A stretch of DNA of 64,000 bases from Paenibacillus sp. FSL R7-0337 (GTDB taxonomy: Bacteria > Bacillota > Bacilli > Paenibacillales > Paenibacillaceae), in contig NZ_CP150218.1 in assembly GCF_037969875.1 (NCBI RefSeq), forward strand, positions 6,758,001-6,822,000. The letters are read 5' to 3'. The notes beneath the pieces were generated by a model. The model saw only the letters and a program-made list of their open reading frames with translations. It ran no database searches and had not been told where the DNA came from. The position numbers and the translations under genes are program-made. Position 1 is the stretch's first letter, and every line of letters begins with the position of its first letter. Shown here one piece after another: positions 34,021 to 42,930 of the stretch.

Positions 34021-35316
34021 ATGTTGAAACTGGAACAATACGATCTGCCCACAGAAGGCGAACAAATTACAATCGAAGACGGCAAGCTGCTGGTTCCGGA
34101 TCAGCCGATCATTCCATTCATCGAGGGTGACGGGACAGGCCGTGACATTTGGAAAGCCTCCAAGCGGGTGCTGGATGCAGCTGTAGAGAAAGCCTATGGC
34201 GGTAAGAAAAAAATTGCGTGGTACGAAGTGTTTGCCGGCGAGAAGGCCTTCAATACATATGGTGAATGGCTGCCGAACGACACGCTGGAAGCGATCCGCG
34301 AGTACATTGTGGCAATCAAAGGCCCGCTGACCACTCCAATCGGAGGAGGTATCCGCTCCCTGAACGTAGCGCTGCGCCAGGAGCTTGACCTGTATGTATG
34401 TCTGCGCCCGGTGCGCTACTTCGACGGCGTTCCTTCTCCGGTGAAGCATCCTGAGCTGGTGGATATGGTTATTTTCCGTGAGAACACTGAGGATATCTAT
34501 GCTGGTATCGAATATCAGGAAGGCTCTGCCGAAGTCAAGAAGGTAATCGAATTCCTGCAGAAGGAAATGGGCGTGAACAAAATCCGCTTCCCGGAAACAT
34601 CCGGTATCGGTATTAAGCCTGTATCCGAGGAAGGCTCGAAGCGCCTTGTTCGTTCAGCAGTAGAGTATGCGATCAAGCACGGACGCAAGAGCGTGACCCT
34701 GGTACACAAAGGCAACATCATGAAATTCACTGAAGGCGCCTTTAAGAACTGGGGCTATGAAGTGGCTGAACAAGAGTTCGGCGACAAGGTCTTCACCTGG
34801 AACCAGTACGATGTCATCAAGGAACGCGACGGTGAAGCAGCTGCGAATGCTGCCCAGAAGGAAGCTGAAGCAGCAGGCAAGGTCATCGTCAAGGATGCCA
34901 TTGCGGATATTGCGCTGCAGCAGGTATTGACCCGCCCGACAGACTTCGATGTCATTGCGACGCTGAACCTGAACGGTGACTATCTCTCCGACGCACTGGC
35001 TGCCCAGATCGGCGGGATCGGTATTGCTCCGGGAGCGAATATTAACTATCTTACGGGACATGCTATTTTTGAAGCTACACACGGTACGGCACCTAAGTAT
35101 GCAGACAAGGATGTAGTGAATCCGGGTTCTGTTATCCTCTCCGGCGTCATGCTGCTTGAGCATCTGGGCTGGCAGGAAGCGGCTGACCTGATCTACAAGG
35201 GAATGAGTACGGCGATTAACAACAAGACGGTTACCTATGACTTTGCCCGCCAGATGGAAGGCGCTACTGAGCTGAAATGCTCTGCTTTTGCTGACGAGAT
35301 CATCAACCATCTGTAA
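34021..35316 (+). CDS. icd: NADP-dependent isocitrate dehydrogenase
   Basis: 431 aa, ATG 34021 with AGGAGGAATATC upstream. Motifs: I-E-G-D-G-T-G-R-D-I, substrate loop G-G-I-R-S-L-N-V-A-L-R-Q (the Ser is the residue phosphorylated in E. coli Icd), R-E-N-T-E-D-I-Y-A-G-I-E, K-G-N-I-M-K-F-T-E-G, and the NADP site H-G-T-A-P-K-Y-A. Isocitrate to 2-oxoglutarate. mdh, which follows in Bacillus, is absent here. Confidence 0.96.
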   Translation: MLKLEQYDLPTEGEQITIEDGKLLVPDQPIIPFIEGDGTGRDIWKASKRVLDAAVEKAYGGKKKIAWYEVFAGEKAFNTYGEWLPNDTLEAIREYIVAIKGPLTTPIGGGIRSLNVALRQELDLYVCLRPVRYFDGVPSPVKHPELVDMVIFRENTEDIYAGIEYQEGSAEVKKVIEFLQKEMGVNKIRFPETSGIGIKPVSEEGSKRLVRSAVEYAIKHGRKSVTLVHKGNIMKFTEGAFKNWGYEVAEQEFGDKVFTWNQYDVIKERDGEAAANAAQKEAEAAGKVIVKDAIADIALQQVLTRPTDFDVIATLNLNGDYLSDALAAQIGGIGIAPGANINYLTGHAIFEATHGTAPKYADKDVVNPGSVILSGVMLLEHLGWQEAADLIYKGMSTAINNKTVTYDFARQMEGATELKCSAFADEIINHL

Positions 35317-35340
35317 GCAGACCTGGCCGGTAAATACTAC

Positions 35341-35374
35341 AGATATAAGCTGCACATCCGTGTAGCTTATATCT
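35341..35374. terminator. hairpin after icd
   Basis: AGATATAAGCT and AGCTTATATCT form a perfect 11-bp stem with an inner CAC/GTG pair. There is no U-run, so termination would be weak or factor-aided; it may instead protect the icd 3' end. Confidence 0.45.
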
Positions 35375-35556
35375 ATGTAGCCGCCTGTAGACTATCATCA
35401 GGTTAGGCTGCTTGACATTCCCCAGCTTGAGAATCCGGGCGAGGTGCTGGCAACGGCAGTACATATTATGCTCCCGCAGCATCCCTGGTTCAGATGGTGG
35501 AGGCTAACCCCGGCAATTTGCCGGAGCCCCTCAAATTGAAATTGGAGGAGATTACG

Positions 35557-35982
35557 ATGGGTCATGTTTTCTTTTTTCTGCATATGATCGGGACGCTGGC
35601 ACTTGGCTTCTATCTGGTGCTGCCGTTTATCTTAAGCGGGACGGCTAAGCTGTCCTCCCCGGCGAAGGAAGGCACGCTCAGTGCAATCGGCGGATTCAAC
35701 CGCTTTGCCCAATACGGGCTGGTGATTCAGCTGCTGACCGGCGGCTACATGATGACTAAGGGCGAGTATTCTGTACCTTGGATGATCATTGTTACGGTGC
35801 TTCTGCTGGCTATGTTCGCGTTCGGCGGGATTATGACCAAGCCCTTGCGCCTCGCTGCGGCAGGCATGAGAGAGAACCGTGATGTCTCTGCGGAGACTGC
35901 CAAGATCCGTACCATGAGTCTGCTGCTGATGGTCTCGCTGGTCGTCATGATCTTTTTCATGGTGTACAACACAATTATCTAA
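35557..35982 (+). CDS. unidentified 4-TM membrane protein
   Basis: 141 aa from ATG 35557 (GGAGGAG 7 nt upstream). Four TM segments (about 4-26, 48-68, 74-94 and 118-140), with His9 near the start of TM1 (H-V-F-F-F-L-H-M-I-G), Arg/Lys-rich loops and G-F-N-R-F-A-Q-Y-G between TM1 and TM2. I do not recognise a named family. Upstream, between 35383 and 35541, a frame on the same strand reads plausibly (...LDIPQLENPGEVLATAVHI...) but has no start. Confidence 0.55.
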   Translation: MGHVFFFLHMIGTLALGFYLVLPFILSGTAKLSSPAKEGTLSAIGGFNRFAQYGLVIQLLTGGYMMTKGEYSVPWMIIVTVLLLAMFAFGGIMTKPLRLAAAGMRENRDVSAETAKIRTMSLLLMVSLVVMIFFMVYNTII

Positions 35983-36078
35983 ATAGCCTGCTGCCGGATG
36001 GGCAGTGTGGCGCTAACAGCTCTGGAGGCTTCTGCCTCCAGGGCTATTTCCATCACATACATAGGAGCGTGCGCAGTA

Positions 36079-37329
36079 ATGATAGGAAGAAAATTAGTAA
36101 CGGTGGGGCTAAGTCTGGGCTTGCTGCTGGGTTCAGGCGGGCTTATGTATGCGGCAACCGATTATGAAGGACACTGGGCGCAGAAGCCGATTAGCCGCTG
36201 GCTTGAAAAGGGATGGCTGACGGGATTCGCGGACGGGTCAGTGCGGCCGGATCAGGCGATCACTAGAGCGGAATTTATCGCGTTAATGAACAGGTTGGCC
36301 GGGCTGACGGCGGAGAGCAAGGGGAAGGCTGATTTCAGCGATCTGCCTAAGACGGACTGGGCATACGAAGAAATCTCTAAAGCACTCGAAGCGGGCATCA
36401 TCAAGGGTTACGGAGGCACGATTCGTCCGGGCGATCCCGTTCTGCGCCAGGAGGCGGCGATTATGGTGAGCAGAATGCTGTATTATGAGACGGGGAGCAC
36501 GGAGGTATTATCCCGGTTCAGCGATAAGGATCAGATTGCAGGCTGGAGCCAAGCCGATGTCGCTGCTATGATTAACGCCGGAGGAATGAGGGGATACCCG
36601 GACGGACGGTTTGCTCCAAAACAAGCGATGACCCGGGCCGAAGCGATTGCACTGCTGGATTACTACAACGTCACAAGCGGCGGCTTGCAGAGTGTAAATA
36701 TCAGCCGTTCTGAGGGGCTGGGAAGCTTTGAGCCGGGAGCCATCAAATACTATAACAATGTCACCGTATCCGGCTATGATGTGCTGCTGCAGAATCTTAA
36801 GATATTTGGAGACCTGGTCTTGGAAGAGGGAATTGGCAACGGAGAGGTGGACTTGGACAGTGTTGAAGTGTTGGGCAAGGTCATCATACAGGGAAGCGGA
36901 GATCCCTCAGTGCAGCTCAAGAACACAACCTTGAACCAAGTGATTGTGCAGAAGAAGAGTGGAACTGCCCGCCTGGTAACTGAAGGTGCAACATCGGTGA
37001 AGACGGTGTCGGTACAATCTAGTGTGATTCTGGAGGAGGGGGAGTGTACCGGAGCCGGGTTCACAGATATTGATCTGCCATCCGGCATTGCAGCCGGGCT
37101 CGTAGTGACACTTAATGGCAATTTCGGAGACGTGAACATTGAAGCCGATGGCCCCAACCTCCACCTGCAAAAAGGCTCCATACGCACGGTCAAGACCGCT
37201 GCCTCTGCATCAGGACTTAAGATGGAGCTGGATGGAGGGACAACGGTTACTCAGGCTATTCTGAATACATCAACGAAGGTTACGGGAGCAGGCAGGGTTC
37301 TGGATGTAATCGTAAAAGAAGATGAATAG
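36079..37329 (+). CDS. SLH-domain cell-surface protein with beta-solenoid-like C-terminal half
   Basis: 416 aa from ATG 36079 (GGAGCG upstream). Signal peptide about 1-26 ending L-M-Y-A-A. Three SLH domains at about 27-85, 88-145 and 150-200 (G-H-W-A-Q-K-P-I...G-F-A-D-G-S-V-R-P-D-Q-A-I-T-R-A-E-F and repeats), which anchor to pyruvylated secondary cell-wall polymer. Residues 215-416 alternate short Val/Ile strands and Gly/Asn turns (V-L-G-K-V-I-I-Q-G-S-G, then repeated about every 20 residues), suggesting a right-handed beta-solenoid. Stand-alone gene; function likely structural. Confidence 0.82.
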   Translation: MIGRKLVTVGLSLGLLLGSGGLMYAATDYEGHWAQKPISRWLEKGWLTGFADGSVRPDQAITRAEFIALMNRLAGLTAESKGKADFSDLPKTDWAYEEISKALEAGIIKGYGGTIRPGDPVLRQEAAIMVSRMLYYETGSTEVLSRFSDKDQIAGWSQADVAAMINAGGMRGYPDGRFAPKQAMTRAEAIALLDYYNVTSGGLQSVNISRSEGLGSFEPGAIKYYNNVTVSGYDVLLQNLKIFGDLVLEEGIGNGEVDLDSVEVLGKVIIQGSGDPSVQLKNTTLNQVIVQKKSGTARLVTEGATSVKTVSVQSSVILEEGECTGAGFTDIDLPSGIAAGLVVTLNGNFGDVNIEADGPNLHLQKGSIRTVKTAASASGLKMELDGGTTVTQAILNTSTKVTGAGRVLDVIVKEDE

Positions 37330-37407
37330 AATTCTGAATGAAGGGCTGCTCTCTTCTAAGGGGCGTTTTGAATAGCATTAGGATCAGCATTGCTGCTCTG
37401 CATAGAT

Positions 37408-37935
37408 CTATATCCCGTTACGCTCCAGGTACTCCCGGTCCAGTATCGCATAAAAGTATTGGTTGACCCACTGATTGTTCCAGTGTATTTCTTCCCGGAA
37501 TACGCCCTCGCGGACCATGCCTAACCTGTCCAGCACCTGGATGGATGAGGTATTGTATTCATTGCACATAGCCACGACTCTGTGGGCCTTCCATTCTTCA
37601 AAAGCAAGCTTCAGGGCCAGCTGCGCCGCTTCGGTGCAGTAGCCTTGCCCCCGGTATTCAGGGAAAAGGCTGTAGCCCAGTTCCCAGCTCTCCCGCTCTT
37701 TTACATACCAGTGTATACTCACTTCCCCTACAGGAGTTGCCTCCGGGGAGGCGAGCCGGATCAGGAATTGTCTGTGCCAATCGCTATGGATTCGTTCCTC
37801 CACAGTCTTCCGGACTGCCTCCTTGTCGGTTGGAATCATATCCTCGAAGGGCCAGAGCGAGTTGTTAGTTTCCAGATCTGTGATGAAATCGATATCGTCC
37901 GGGGTGACCGGAGATAGTATGATTCTTGCATTCAT
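37408..37935 (-). CDS. GNAT acetyltransferase (RimJ/RimL-like)
   Basis: 175 aa, ATG 37935 with AGGAGGTTT upstream. Acetyltransf_3 pattern: G-E-V-S-I-H-W-Y, W-E-L-G-Y-S-L-F-P-E-Y-R-G-Q-G-Y-C-T-E-A (acetyl-CoA loop R-G-Q-G-Y), N-T-S-S-I-Q-V-L-D-R-L-G-M-V-R-E-G. Substrate unknown (ribosomal protein or small molecule). Follows the amidohydrolase by 15 nt, so co-transcribed. Confidence 0.82.
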   Translation of the reverse strand: MNARIILSPVTPDDIDFITDLETNNSLWPFEDMIPTDKEAVRKTVEERIHSDWHRQFLIRLASPEATPVGEVSIHWYVKERESWELGYSLFPEYRGQGYCTEAAQLALKLAFEEWKAHRVVAMCNEYNTSSIQVLDRLGMVREGVFREEIHWNNQWVNQYFYAILDREYLERNGI

Positions 37936-37950
37936 TTTGTAAACCTCCTG

Positions 37951-39114
37951 TTAGTATGATTTCGATACGATCTTGCCGTCTTTCATTACCCAGTTGACCT
38001 GACGCAGGTTGTTAATATCCGCCAGCGGATCTCCCCCGACGACCAACAGATCGGCCCTCTTGCCTGTCTCAATGGTACCGAGTTCATGATCCAGCCTACA
38101 GATCTTGGCACCGGATGAAGTGGCGGCCATAATAATCTGCATCGGGGAGAGGCCGGCTTGGCCTAACAGCTGGATCTCCTTCCACGGCATACCGGCTCTG
38201 TACCACGGAGGAGCTTCTTCGATAAAATCATCCCCCAGTCCAATCTCCCCGCCTGCCTGAATAAATCTCCGGACATTATCCAGCCCTTGCTCCAGCAGCG
38301 GCGCACCGAATTTGTCCTGGAACATCTGGAGTACGGTGAGCGTGGGGACGATACGGATGCTCACGCTCACCATTTGCCGGATCAGTTGATCGTCCAGCCG
38401 GTCGTAGACCATATGCGCAGCATCACTGATCCCTGCATCCACCAGAATCTGAAGATTGCGTGCACTTGTAACATGAGCAGATACGTAAGCGCCCATGCTT
38501 CGGGCCTCCTGGCAGATCGCTTCGAGAATCTCCTGATTCAGCTGGGGGAGTCCGGCGGTGGCGGAATCGTAGCCGTCTTCCAGCGCTGTTTTGATGAAAT
38601 GTATTCCTTGTCCCAAGACTTCACGGACCTTAAGCCGCGCCTCATCCGCACTCCCTACCCCGATAGGCTCCTGACCACCGTAACCGCCTGGAGCAGTGAA
38701 TACCTTGCCGGATGTAAGAATTCTGGGAAAAGCACCGCTCTCCAATTGCTGCGTCTGAGTGACTACATCGTCAATCGATGCTGCCGTAGTCATTCCTTCA
38801 TCGCGGATCGTAGTAATTCCTTCTGCAAGGCACGCGGCCAAATATTTCGTATGATATCCGTGCAGCGGCTTATTCTGTATGTACTTGAAGCTGGTATGGG
38901 CATGGGTGTGAATAAACCCCGGCACAATGAACAGACCCTCCAGGTCGATCACTGTTGTTGCGGAGTCATACCCGGTTCTCCCGTGAATATTACTATGTTG
39001 TGTTATGGTGCCGAAGCGGCCATTAACAATCTCAATGCTTGTATGATGCAGCGGCGGCCGTCCGGTTCCATCGATTACAGTTCCGTTCGTCAGCAAGATG
39101 CGCTCATTCCCCAT
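37951..39114 (-). CDS. amidohydrolase-family metal-dependent hydrolase
   Basis: 387 aa, ATG 39114 with GAAGGGACG upstream. Imidazolonepropionase-like amidohydrolase: metal site V-P-G-F-I-H-T-H-A-H-T, F-I-K-T-A-L-E-D-G (bridging Lys/acid region), V-S-A-H-V-T-S, D-A-A-H-M-V-Y-D, and a C-terminal G-T-I-E-T-G-K-R-A-D-L-L-V-V-G-G-D-P-L. No signal peptide, so cytosolic. Substrate not predictable; relatives act on dipeptides (prolidase type) or cyclic amides. Confidence 0.82.
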   Translation of the reverse strand: MGNERILLTNGTVIDGTGRPPLHHTSIEIVNGRFGTITQHSNIHGRTGYDSATTVIDLEGLFIVPGFIHTHAHTSFKYIQNKPLHGYHTKYLAACLAEGITTIRDEGMTTAASIDDVVTQTQQLESGAFPRILTSGKVFTAPGGYGGQEPIGVGSADEARLKVREVLGQGIHFIKTALEDGYDSATAGLPQLNQEILEAICQEARSMGAYVSAHVTSARNLQILVDAGISDAAHMVYDRLDDQLIRQMVSVSIRIVPTLTVLQMFQDKFGAPLLEQGLDNVRRFIQAGGEIGLGDDFIEEAPPWYRAGMPWKEIQLLGQAGLSPMQIIMAATSSGAKICRLDHELGTIETGKRADLLVVGGDPLADINNLRQVNWVMKDGKIVSKSY

Positions 39115-39405
39115 GATAGTAGCGTCCCTTCAGTTAAAGGTAGTTGTCGTTCCTCACAAAGTATAGGACATTCCCCCTGGCGGATATAGATAATATTCTT
39201 TTTGGAAACGTTCGTTGCTTACCGGACTATCGTTCCGCTATAGGTGCCGGTGAATGAAGATTGGCTGTTTGGGCGGCTGCCAGGTGTGGTAAGTAACATA
39301 ACGTACAGCCAAGCAGGCACACTGCCTGATGCATAAACACCAGACCTTAAGCCATGCTAACATGATTAATCAACATTACTGTGGATAGCGAAAGGAGAAT
39401 GGATT
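39115..39405. other. divergent intergenic region
   Basis: No gene. Separates the minus-strand amidohydrolase and the plus-strand SDR. I looked for a SigB-type promoter in front of the SDR gene and found only a poor match (gtttgg...ggtaag near 39266-39293). Confidence 0.35.
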
Positions 39406-40278
39406 ATGCCAGACACTAACAAACAACCTGTTAAAACCCTGCCGCCGCAGGTACAGGATCAACGCCCCGGAATTGAGAGTGAGATGAACCCGCTCCCGGA
39501 GTTTGAGACACCGGCGTACAAGGCAGCAGGCAAGCTGCTGGGCAAGGCCGCGCTCATTACGGGAGGCGATAGCGGGATCGGGCGTGCGGTTGCCGTTCAT
39601 TTTGCCAAGGAGGGCGCGGATGTGGTAATCTCCTATTTGAACGAGCATGAGGATGCGGAAGAGACCAAGCGCCAGGTGGAACAAGAGGGCAGAAAATGCA
39701 TTCTGATCGCCGGGGACATCGGGGACGAATGCTTCTGTCAAAGCCTGATTCGTCAAACCGTTGAAGGACTCGGTAAGCTCGACATCCTGATCAACAATGC
39801 GGCGGAGCAGCATCCGCAGGACCATATTGAGGACATCTCAGCGGAGCAGCTGGAGCGTACGTTCCGGACGAATATTTTCTCCATGTTCTATCTGACCAAA
39901 GCAGCCATGCCTCATCTTACAAAAGGCTCTACGATCATTAACACCACCTCCATCACGGCGTATCGCGGCAGCCCGCAGCTGCTGGACTATTCGTCCACCA
40001 AGGGAGCGATTCTCAGCTTCACCCGTTCGCTGTCGATGAATCTGGCCGATAAGGGCATCCGCGTGAATGCGGTAGCGCCCGGACCAATCTGGACCCCGCT
40101 GATTCCGTCCACCTTTGACGCGAAGAAGGTCAGTGAGTTCGGCGGCACCCAGCCGATGAAGCGCCCGGGACAGCCTGAAGAGCTGGCACCGGCTTATGTA
40201 TACCTGGCCTCGGACGATTCCTCCTATGTGAGCGGACAGGTGATGCATGTGAACGGCGGCGAGGTTGTCAACGGCTGA
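39406..40278 (+). CDS. SDR oxidoreductase, GSP39-like
   Basis: 290 aa, ATG 39406 with AAAGGAG upstream. N-terminal extension rich in Pro/Gln (about 1-40), then the Rossmann motif I-T-G-G-D-S-G-I-G-R-A-V, N-N-A-A-E-Q-H-P-Q, catalytic Ser region T-T-S-I-T-A-Y-R-G and Y-x-x-x-K motif Y-S-S-T-K-G-A-I, followed by V-A-P-G-P-I-W-T-P-L. This layout is the general-stress GSP39/YhdF/YhxC group of NAD(P)-dependent dehydrogenases. Substrate unknown. Confidence 0.88.
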   Translation: MPDTNKQPVKTLPPQVQDQRPGIESEMNPLPEFETPAYKAAGKLLGKAALITGGDSGIGRAVAVHFAKEGADVVISYLNEHEDAEETKRQVEQEGRKCILIAGDIGDECFCQSLIRQTVEGLGKLDILINNAAEQHPQDHIEDISAEQLERTFRTNIFSMFYLTKAAMPHLTKGSTIINTTSITAYRGSPQLLDYSSTKGAILSFTRSLSMNLADKGIRVNAVAPGPIWTPLIPSTFDAKKVSEFGGTQPMKRPGQPEELAPAYVYLASDDSSYVSGQVMHVNGGEVVNG

Positions 40279-40317
40279 TGGGATAAGTTATCGTGTGCAA
40301 CATATAAATTCTATTTC

Positions 40318-40352
40318 AAAAAAGCCTAACCGCTTGCCGGCAGGCTTTTTTT
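40318..40352 (+). terminator. SDR gene terminator
   Basis: AAAAAAGCCT / AGGCTTTTTTT with a GC-containing 14-nt loop, 40 nt after the SDR stop. Confidence 0.85.
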
Positions 40353-40419
40353 CTGCGCTTGTAACTATTACAATATATTTCCGTCTATTTAGATAATTGG
40401 ATATGAAAAGGGGATTGGG

Positions 40420-40956
40420 ATGCTTAGAAAAAAAGGATTCATTCTATCTGCAGCGGGGATTTTTGTTTTTCTGGTAGTGTTCATTTACTTGACTCCTTTT
40501 GCAGGGAGACTTGTGGCAAATACAAGATTGGAAGGAAAGGCAAAAAGCATTGGGGTTAGAATTAAGCAGGAATCACCGCCGCTACCCCTTGTTACTTCCG
40601 GAAAAACCCAAATTCCGGTTACCCAAGGCAGCTATTGCTGGGGGAAATTAGGATGTGCGGATTATATAGGAGGACAATCCATGGTACAGGGGGTTACTCC
40701 CTCGGTTATAGCCCCTGAGGGGGGGATCCATGTTGCTTTTACTTATAAACCGGCACCCGGCGGGTTAACCGTTCAGCAATTTGTCGATGATAAAGAAGTG
40801 CAAATTCCATTGCAGAACGGCTCTTTCAATGCTCCAAAAGAACAAGGCGTTTATTACTATGGCATATCAGCATTCTGGACAACCGAGGATGGTAAATTTT
40901 CAGAAGGGAGTTCATCTGTGGTTTTTGTAATTGAAGTAAAATCTACGAAAGAATAG
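40420..40956 (+). CDS. unidentified exported or membrane-anchored protein
   Basis: 178 aa, ATG 40420 with AAGGGGAT upstream. One N-terminal hydrophobic segment (about 6-25) that may be an anchor or uncleaved signal. The extracytoplasmic part has a G-S-Y-C-W-G-K-L-G-C-A-D-Y segment with two Cys that could form a disulfide (about residues 74 and 80), then an Ig-like beta-rich region. I do not recognise the family. Lower GC than its neighbours. Confidence 0.6.
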   Translation: MLRKKGFILSAAGIFVFLVVFIYLTPFAGRLVANTRLEGKAKSIGVRIKQESPPLPLVTSGKTQIPVTQGSYCWGKLGCADYIGGQSMVQGVTPSVIAPEGGIHVAFTYKPAPGGLTVQQFVDDKEVQIPLQNGSFNAPKEQGVYYYGISAFWTTEDGKFSEGSSSVVFVIEVKSTKE

Positions 40957-41017
40957 CCCTAAGAGGAATAATATGCTAATATACAACAAGCAAGATGAAA
41001 CAACCGCATAGAACGAT

Positions 41018-41104
41018 CACTAGGGGTGCCGCAAGGCTGAGACGGGCGTAGTTGTCCGGACCCTTTGAACCTGATCTGGTTTATACCAGCGTAGGGAAGT
41101 GGAG
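41018..41104 (+). ncRNA. TPP riboswitch (THI element)
   Basis: Contains the conserved core: AGGGGTGCC...GCAAGGCTGAGA in the pyrimidine-sensing arm and CCCTTTGAACCTGATCTGG...ACCAGCGTAGGGAAGT in the pyrophosphate arm. It lies 140 nt upstream of tenI and is followed by an intrinsic terminator, indicating OFF control by thiamine pyrophosphate. Confidence 0.95.
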
Positions 41105-41160
41105 AACGAATATTGCAGCGGGGGGTACACGGTGAGTACCGGTATTCCAGCTTCTATTCC

Positions 41161-41194
41161 AGACTGCTTCCTTTACGGGGAGCGGTCTTTTTTG
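41161..41194 (+). terminator. riboswitch expression-platform terminator
   Basis: AGACTGCTTCC pairs with GGGGAGCGGTCT (with G-U pairs) around a TTTAC loop, followed by TTTTTT. Located between the TPP aptamer and tenI. Confidence 0.85.
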
Positions 41195-41239
41195 TGTTGT
41201 GGTGTAGATTGAGCTGGAACAGACAGGAGGGGAAGGGGA

Positions 41240-41863
41240 TTGTACGAGATTCATGCGGTCTCGGACGGGCGGCTGCAGCCTGAAGCGCTGGCTGAATGGG
41301 CCGTGGCGGTGCATTCTATGGTGGATTACATTCATCTCCGGGAAAAGAAATTGTCCGCCTGGGAGCTGCTGGCGGCTGCGGAGAGGCTGCTTCAAGCCGG
41401 GATTCCGCCATCGAAGCTGGTCATTAATGACCGGATCGATGTTGCCCTGGCCGCTGGGGCAGGCGGTGTACAATTAGCCTGGCATAGCCTTCCGCCAGCC
41501 GCAGTGCGCGGCCTAACACCGGGCCTGCGGATCGGCAGATCGGTCCACTCGCGGGAAGAGGCGGCGGAAGCTGGAAGGCAGGGAGCAGACTTCTGCCTCT
41601 ACGGGCATGTGTTCCCTACGGCCTGTAAGCCTGGACAGCAGGCACGGGGACTGGAGCAGCTGGCAGAGGCTGTCCGCTGGTGCCGCATACCGCTGATTGC
41701 GCTCGGAGGGATTACCCCGGGCAATGCCGGAGCGGTGCTGGCCCAAGGGGCGGCTGGCATTGCTGTCATGTCGGGAATCTGCGGAGCTCCAGACCCGGTG
41801 GGAGCGGCCTTGGCCTACAGGGAAGCGGTTCACAGGGCGGCAGAGCAGTCTTGTAATGCATGA
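41240..41863 (+). CDS. tenI: thiazole tautomerase TenI (ThiE-like fold)
   Basis: 207 aa, TTG 41240 with AGGAGGGG upstream. TIM-barrel of the ThiE/TenI family: H-L-R-E-K-K-L, L-V-I-N-D-R-I-D-V-A, G-R-S-V-H-S-R-E-E-A, Y-G-H-V-F-P-T (His of TenI-type active site), A-L-G-G-I-T-P-G-N. I favour TenI over ThiE because of the G-H-V-F motif and because it leads a thiazole operon; it would aromatise the ThiG product. First gene after the TPP riboswitch. Confidence 0.8.
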   Translation: MYEIHAVSDGRLQPEALAEWAVAVHSMVDYIHLREKKLSAWELLAAAERLLQAGIPPSKLVINDRIDVALAAGAGGVQLAWHSLPPAAVRGLTPGLRIGRSVHSREEAAEAGRQGADFCLYGHVFPTACKPGQQARGLEQLAEAVRWCRIPLIALGGITPGNAGAVLAQGAAGIAVMSGICGAPDPVGAALAYREAVHRAAEQSCNA

Positions 41864-41902
41864 TATGGATCAAGTAGAGGGCACAGCAGGAGGTGAACAG
41901 AC

Positions 41903-42106
41903 ATGATTGTGACCGTTAACGGGATGCCACAGAGGTTCGAAGAGAGCTGCCGGACACTGGCGGATCTGCTGGCCCGGCCTGAGTGGGCCGGTAAGCTGGT
42001 GATTGTCGAGCTGAACGGTGAGCTTGCCGGCAGAGAGGCTTACGGAGACACACTGCTCAGCGAAGGGGACCGGGTGGAGCTGGTTCATTTTGTAGGCGGA
42101 GGCTAA
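41903..42106 (+). CDS. thiS: sulfur carrier protein ThiS
   Basis: 67 aa, ATG 41903 with AGGAGGTGA upstream. Ubiquitin-fold sulfur carrier ending in F-V-G-G-G; the C-terminal Gly-Gly is thiocarboxylated to give sulfur to ThiG. N-terminus I-V-T-V-N-G and E-L-N-G-E are typical. No thiF adenylyltransferase gene is in the window. Confidence 0.92.
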   Translation: MIVTVNGMPQRFEESCRTLADLLARPEWAGKLVIVELNGELAGREAYGDTLLSEGDRVELVHFVGGG

Positions 42107-42136
42107 ACACGAAGACTTACCCCAGGAGGCGTTAAT

Positions 42137-42901
42137 ATGCAAGATCCACTGATGATTGGCGGAGTGACTCTAACCAGCAGACTGTTCATTGGCACCGGAA
42201 AATACAGCCGTAACACCCTCATTCCCGAGGTGATTACGCGATCAGGCTCACAGGTCATTACCGTTGCCCTGCGCCGGGTGGACCCGGAGAGCAGTGACAA
42301 TATTGTCAGCCATATTCCTTCCCATATGACCTTACTGCCTAATACCTCTGGTGCGCGCACCGCAGAGGAAGCAGTACGGATTGCCCGGCTGGCGAGATCG
42401 GCGGGACTGGGGAACTGGGTGAAGATTGAGGTCATCAACGACCAGAAATATTTGCTGCCGGATAACATGGAGACCATCCGGGCGACCGAGATCCTTGCAG
42501 CAGAGGGCTTCGTGGTGCTTCCGTACATGAGTCCTGATCTGTCCGCCGCTCTGCGGCTGAAGGCAGCGGGGGCCGCAGCCGTAATGCCGCTGGGAGCGCC
42601 GATCGGGTCCAACCGCGGGCTGCAGACCAAGGAGCTGATCCGGATTCTGATCTCCGAGATGGATCTGCCGGTGATCGTGGATGCCGGAATCGGCAGACCA
42701 TCCGAGGCGGCTGAGGCGATGGAGATGGGGGCCGCAGCGGTCCTGCTTAATACAGCGATTGCTACCGCCTCAGATCCGCTGCTGATGGCAGAAGCTTTTC
42801 GTGAAGCGGTATCCGCAGGGCGCAAAGCTTATCTCGCCGGACTGGGGCCTGTGGAGGAGACGGCGGCAGCCTCTTCACCGTTGACCGGGTTCTTGGCCTG
42901 A
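42137..42901 (+). CDS. thiG: thiazole synthase ThiG
   Basis: 254 aa, ATG 42137 with AGGAGGCG upstream. Motifs: L-F-I-G-T-G-K-Y (residues 15-22), L-L-P-N-T-S-G-A-R-T-A-E-E-A, the Schiff-base Lys region W-V-K-I-E-V-I, M-P-L-G-A-P-I-G-S-N-R-G, V-D-A-G-I-G-R-P-S-E-A and L-L-N-T-A-I-A. Condenses DXP, dehydroglycine and ThiS thiocarboxylate into the thiazole. Confidence 0.95.
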   Translation: MQDPLMIGGVTLTSRLFIGTGKYSRNTLIPEVITRSGSQVITVALRRVDPESSDNIVSHIPSHMTLLPNTSGARTAEEAVRIARLARSAGLGNWVKIEVINDQKYLLPDNMETIRATEILAAEGFVVLPYMSPDLSAALRLKAAGAAAVMPLGAPIGSNRGLQTKELIRILISEMDLPVIVDAGIGRPSEAAEAMEMGAAAVLLNTAIATASDPLLMAEAFREAVSAGRKAYLAGLGPVEETAAASSPLTGFLA

Positions 42902-42930
42902 CAGATGGATTAGGGAGGAGAGGAACGGCT

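Noticed and set aside
35383..35541. Possible short gene between icd and the 4-TM protein
   Set aside because: Coding-like residues in one frame but no start codon with a ribosome site; kept only as a remark.
39266..39293. SigB promoter in front of the GSP39-like SDR
   Set aside because: The GTTT and GGGTAT elements are too degenerate and the spacing is off.
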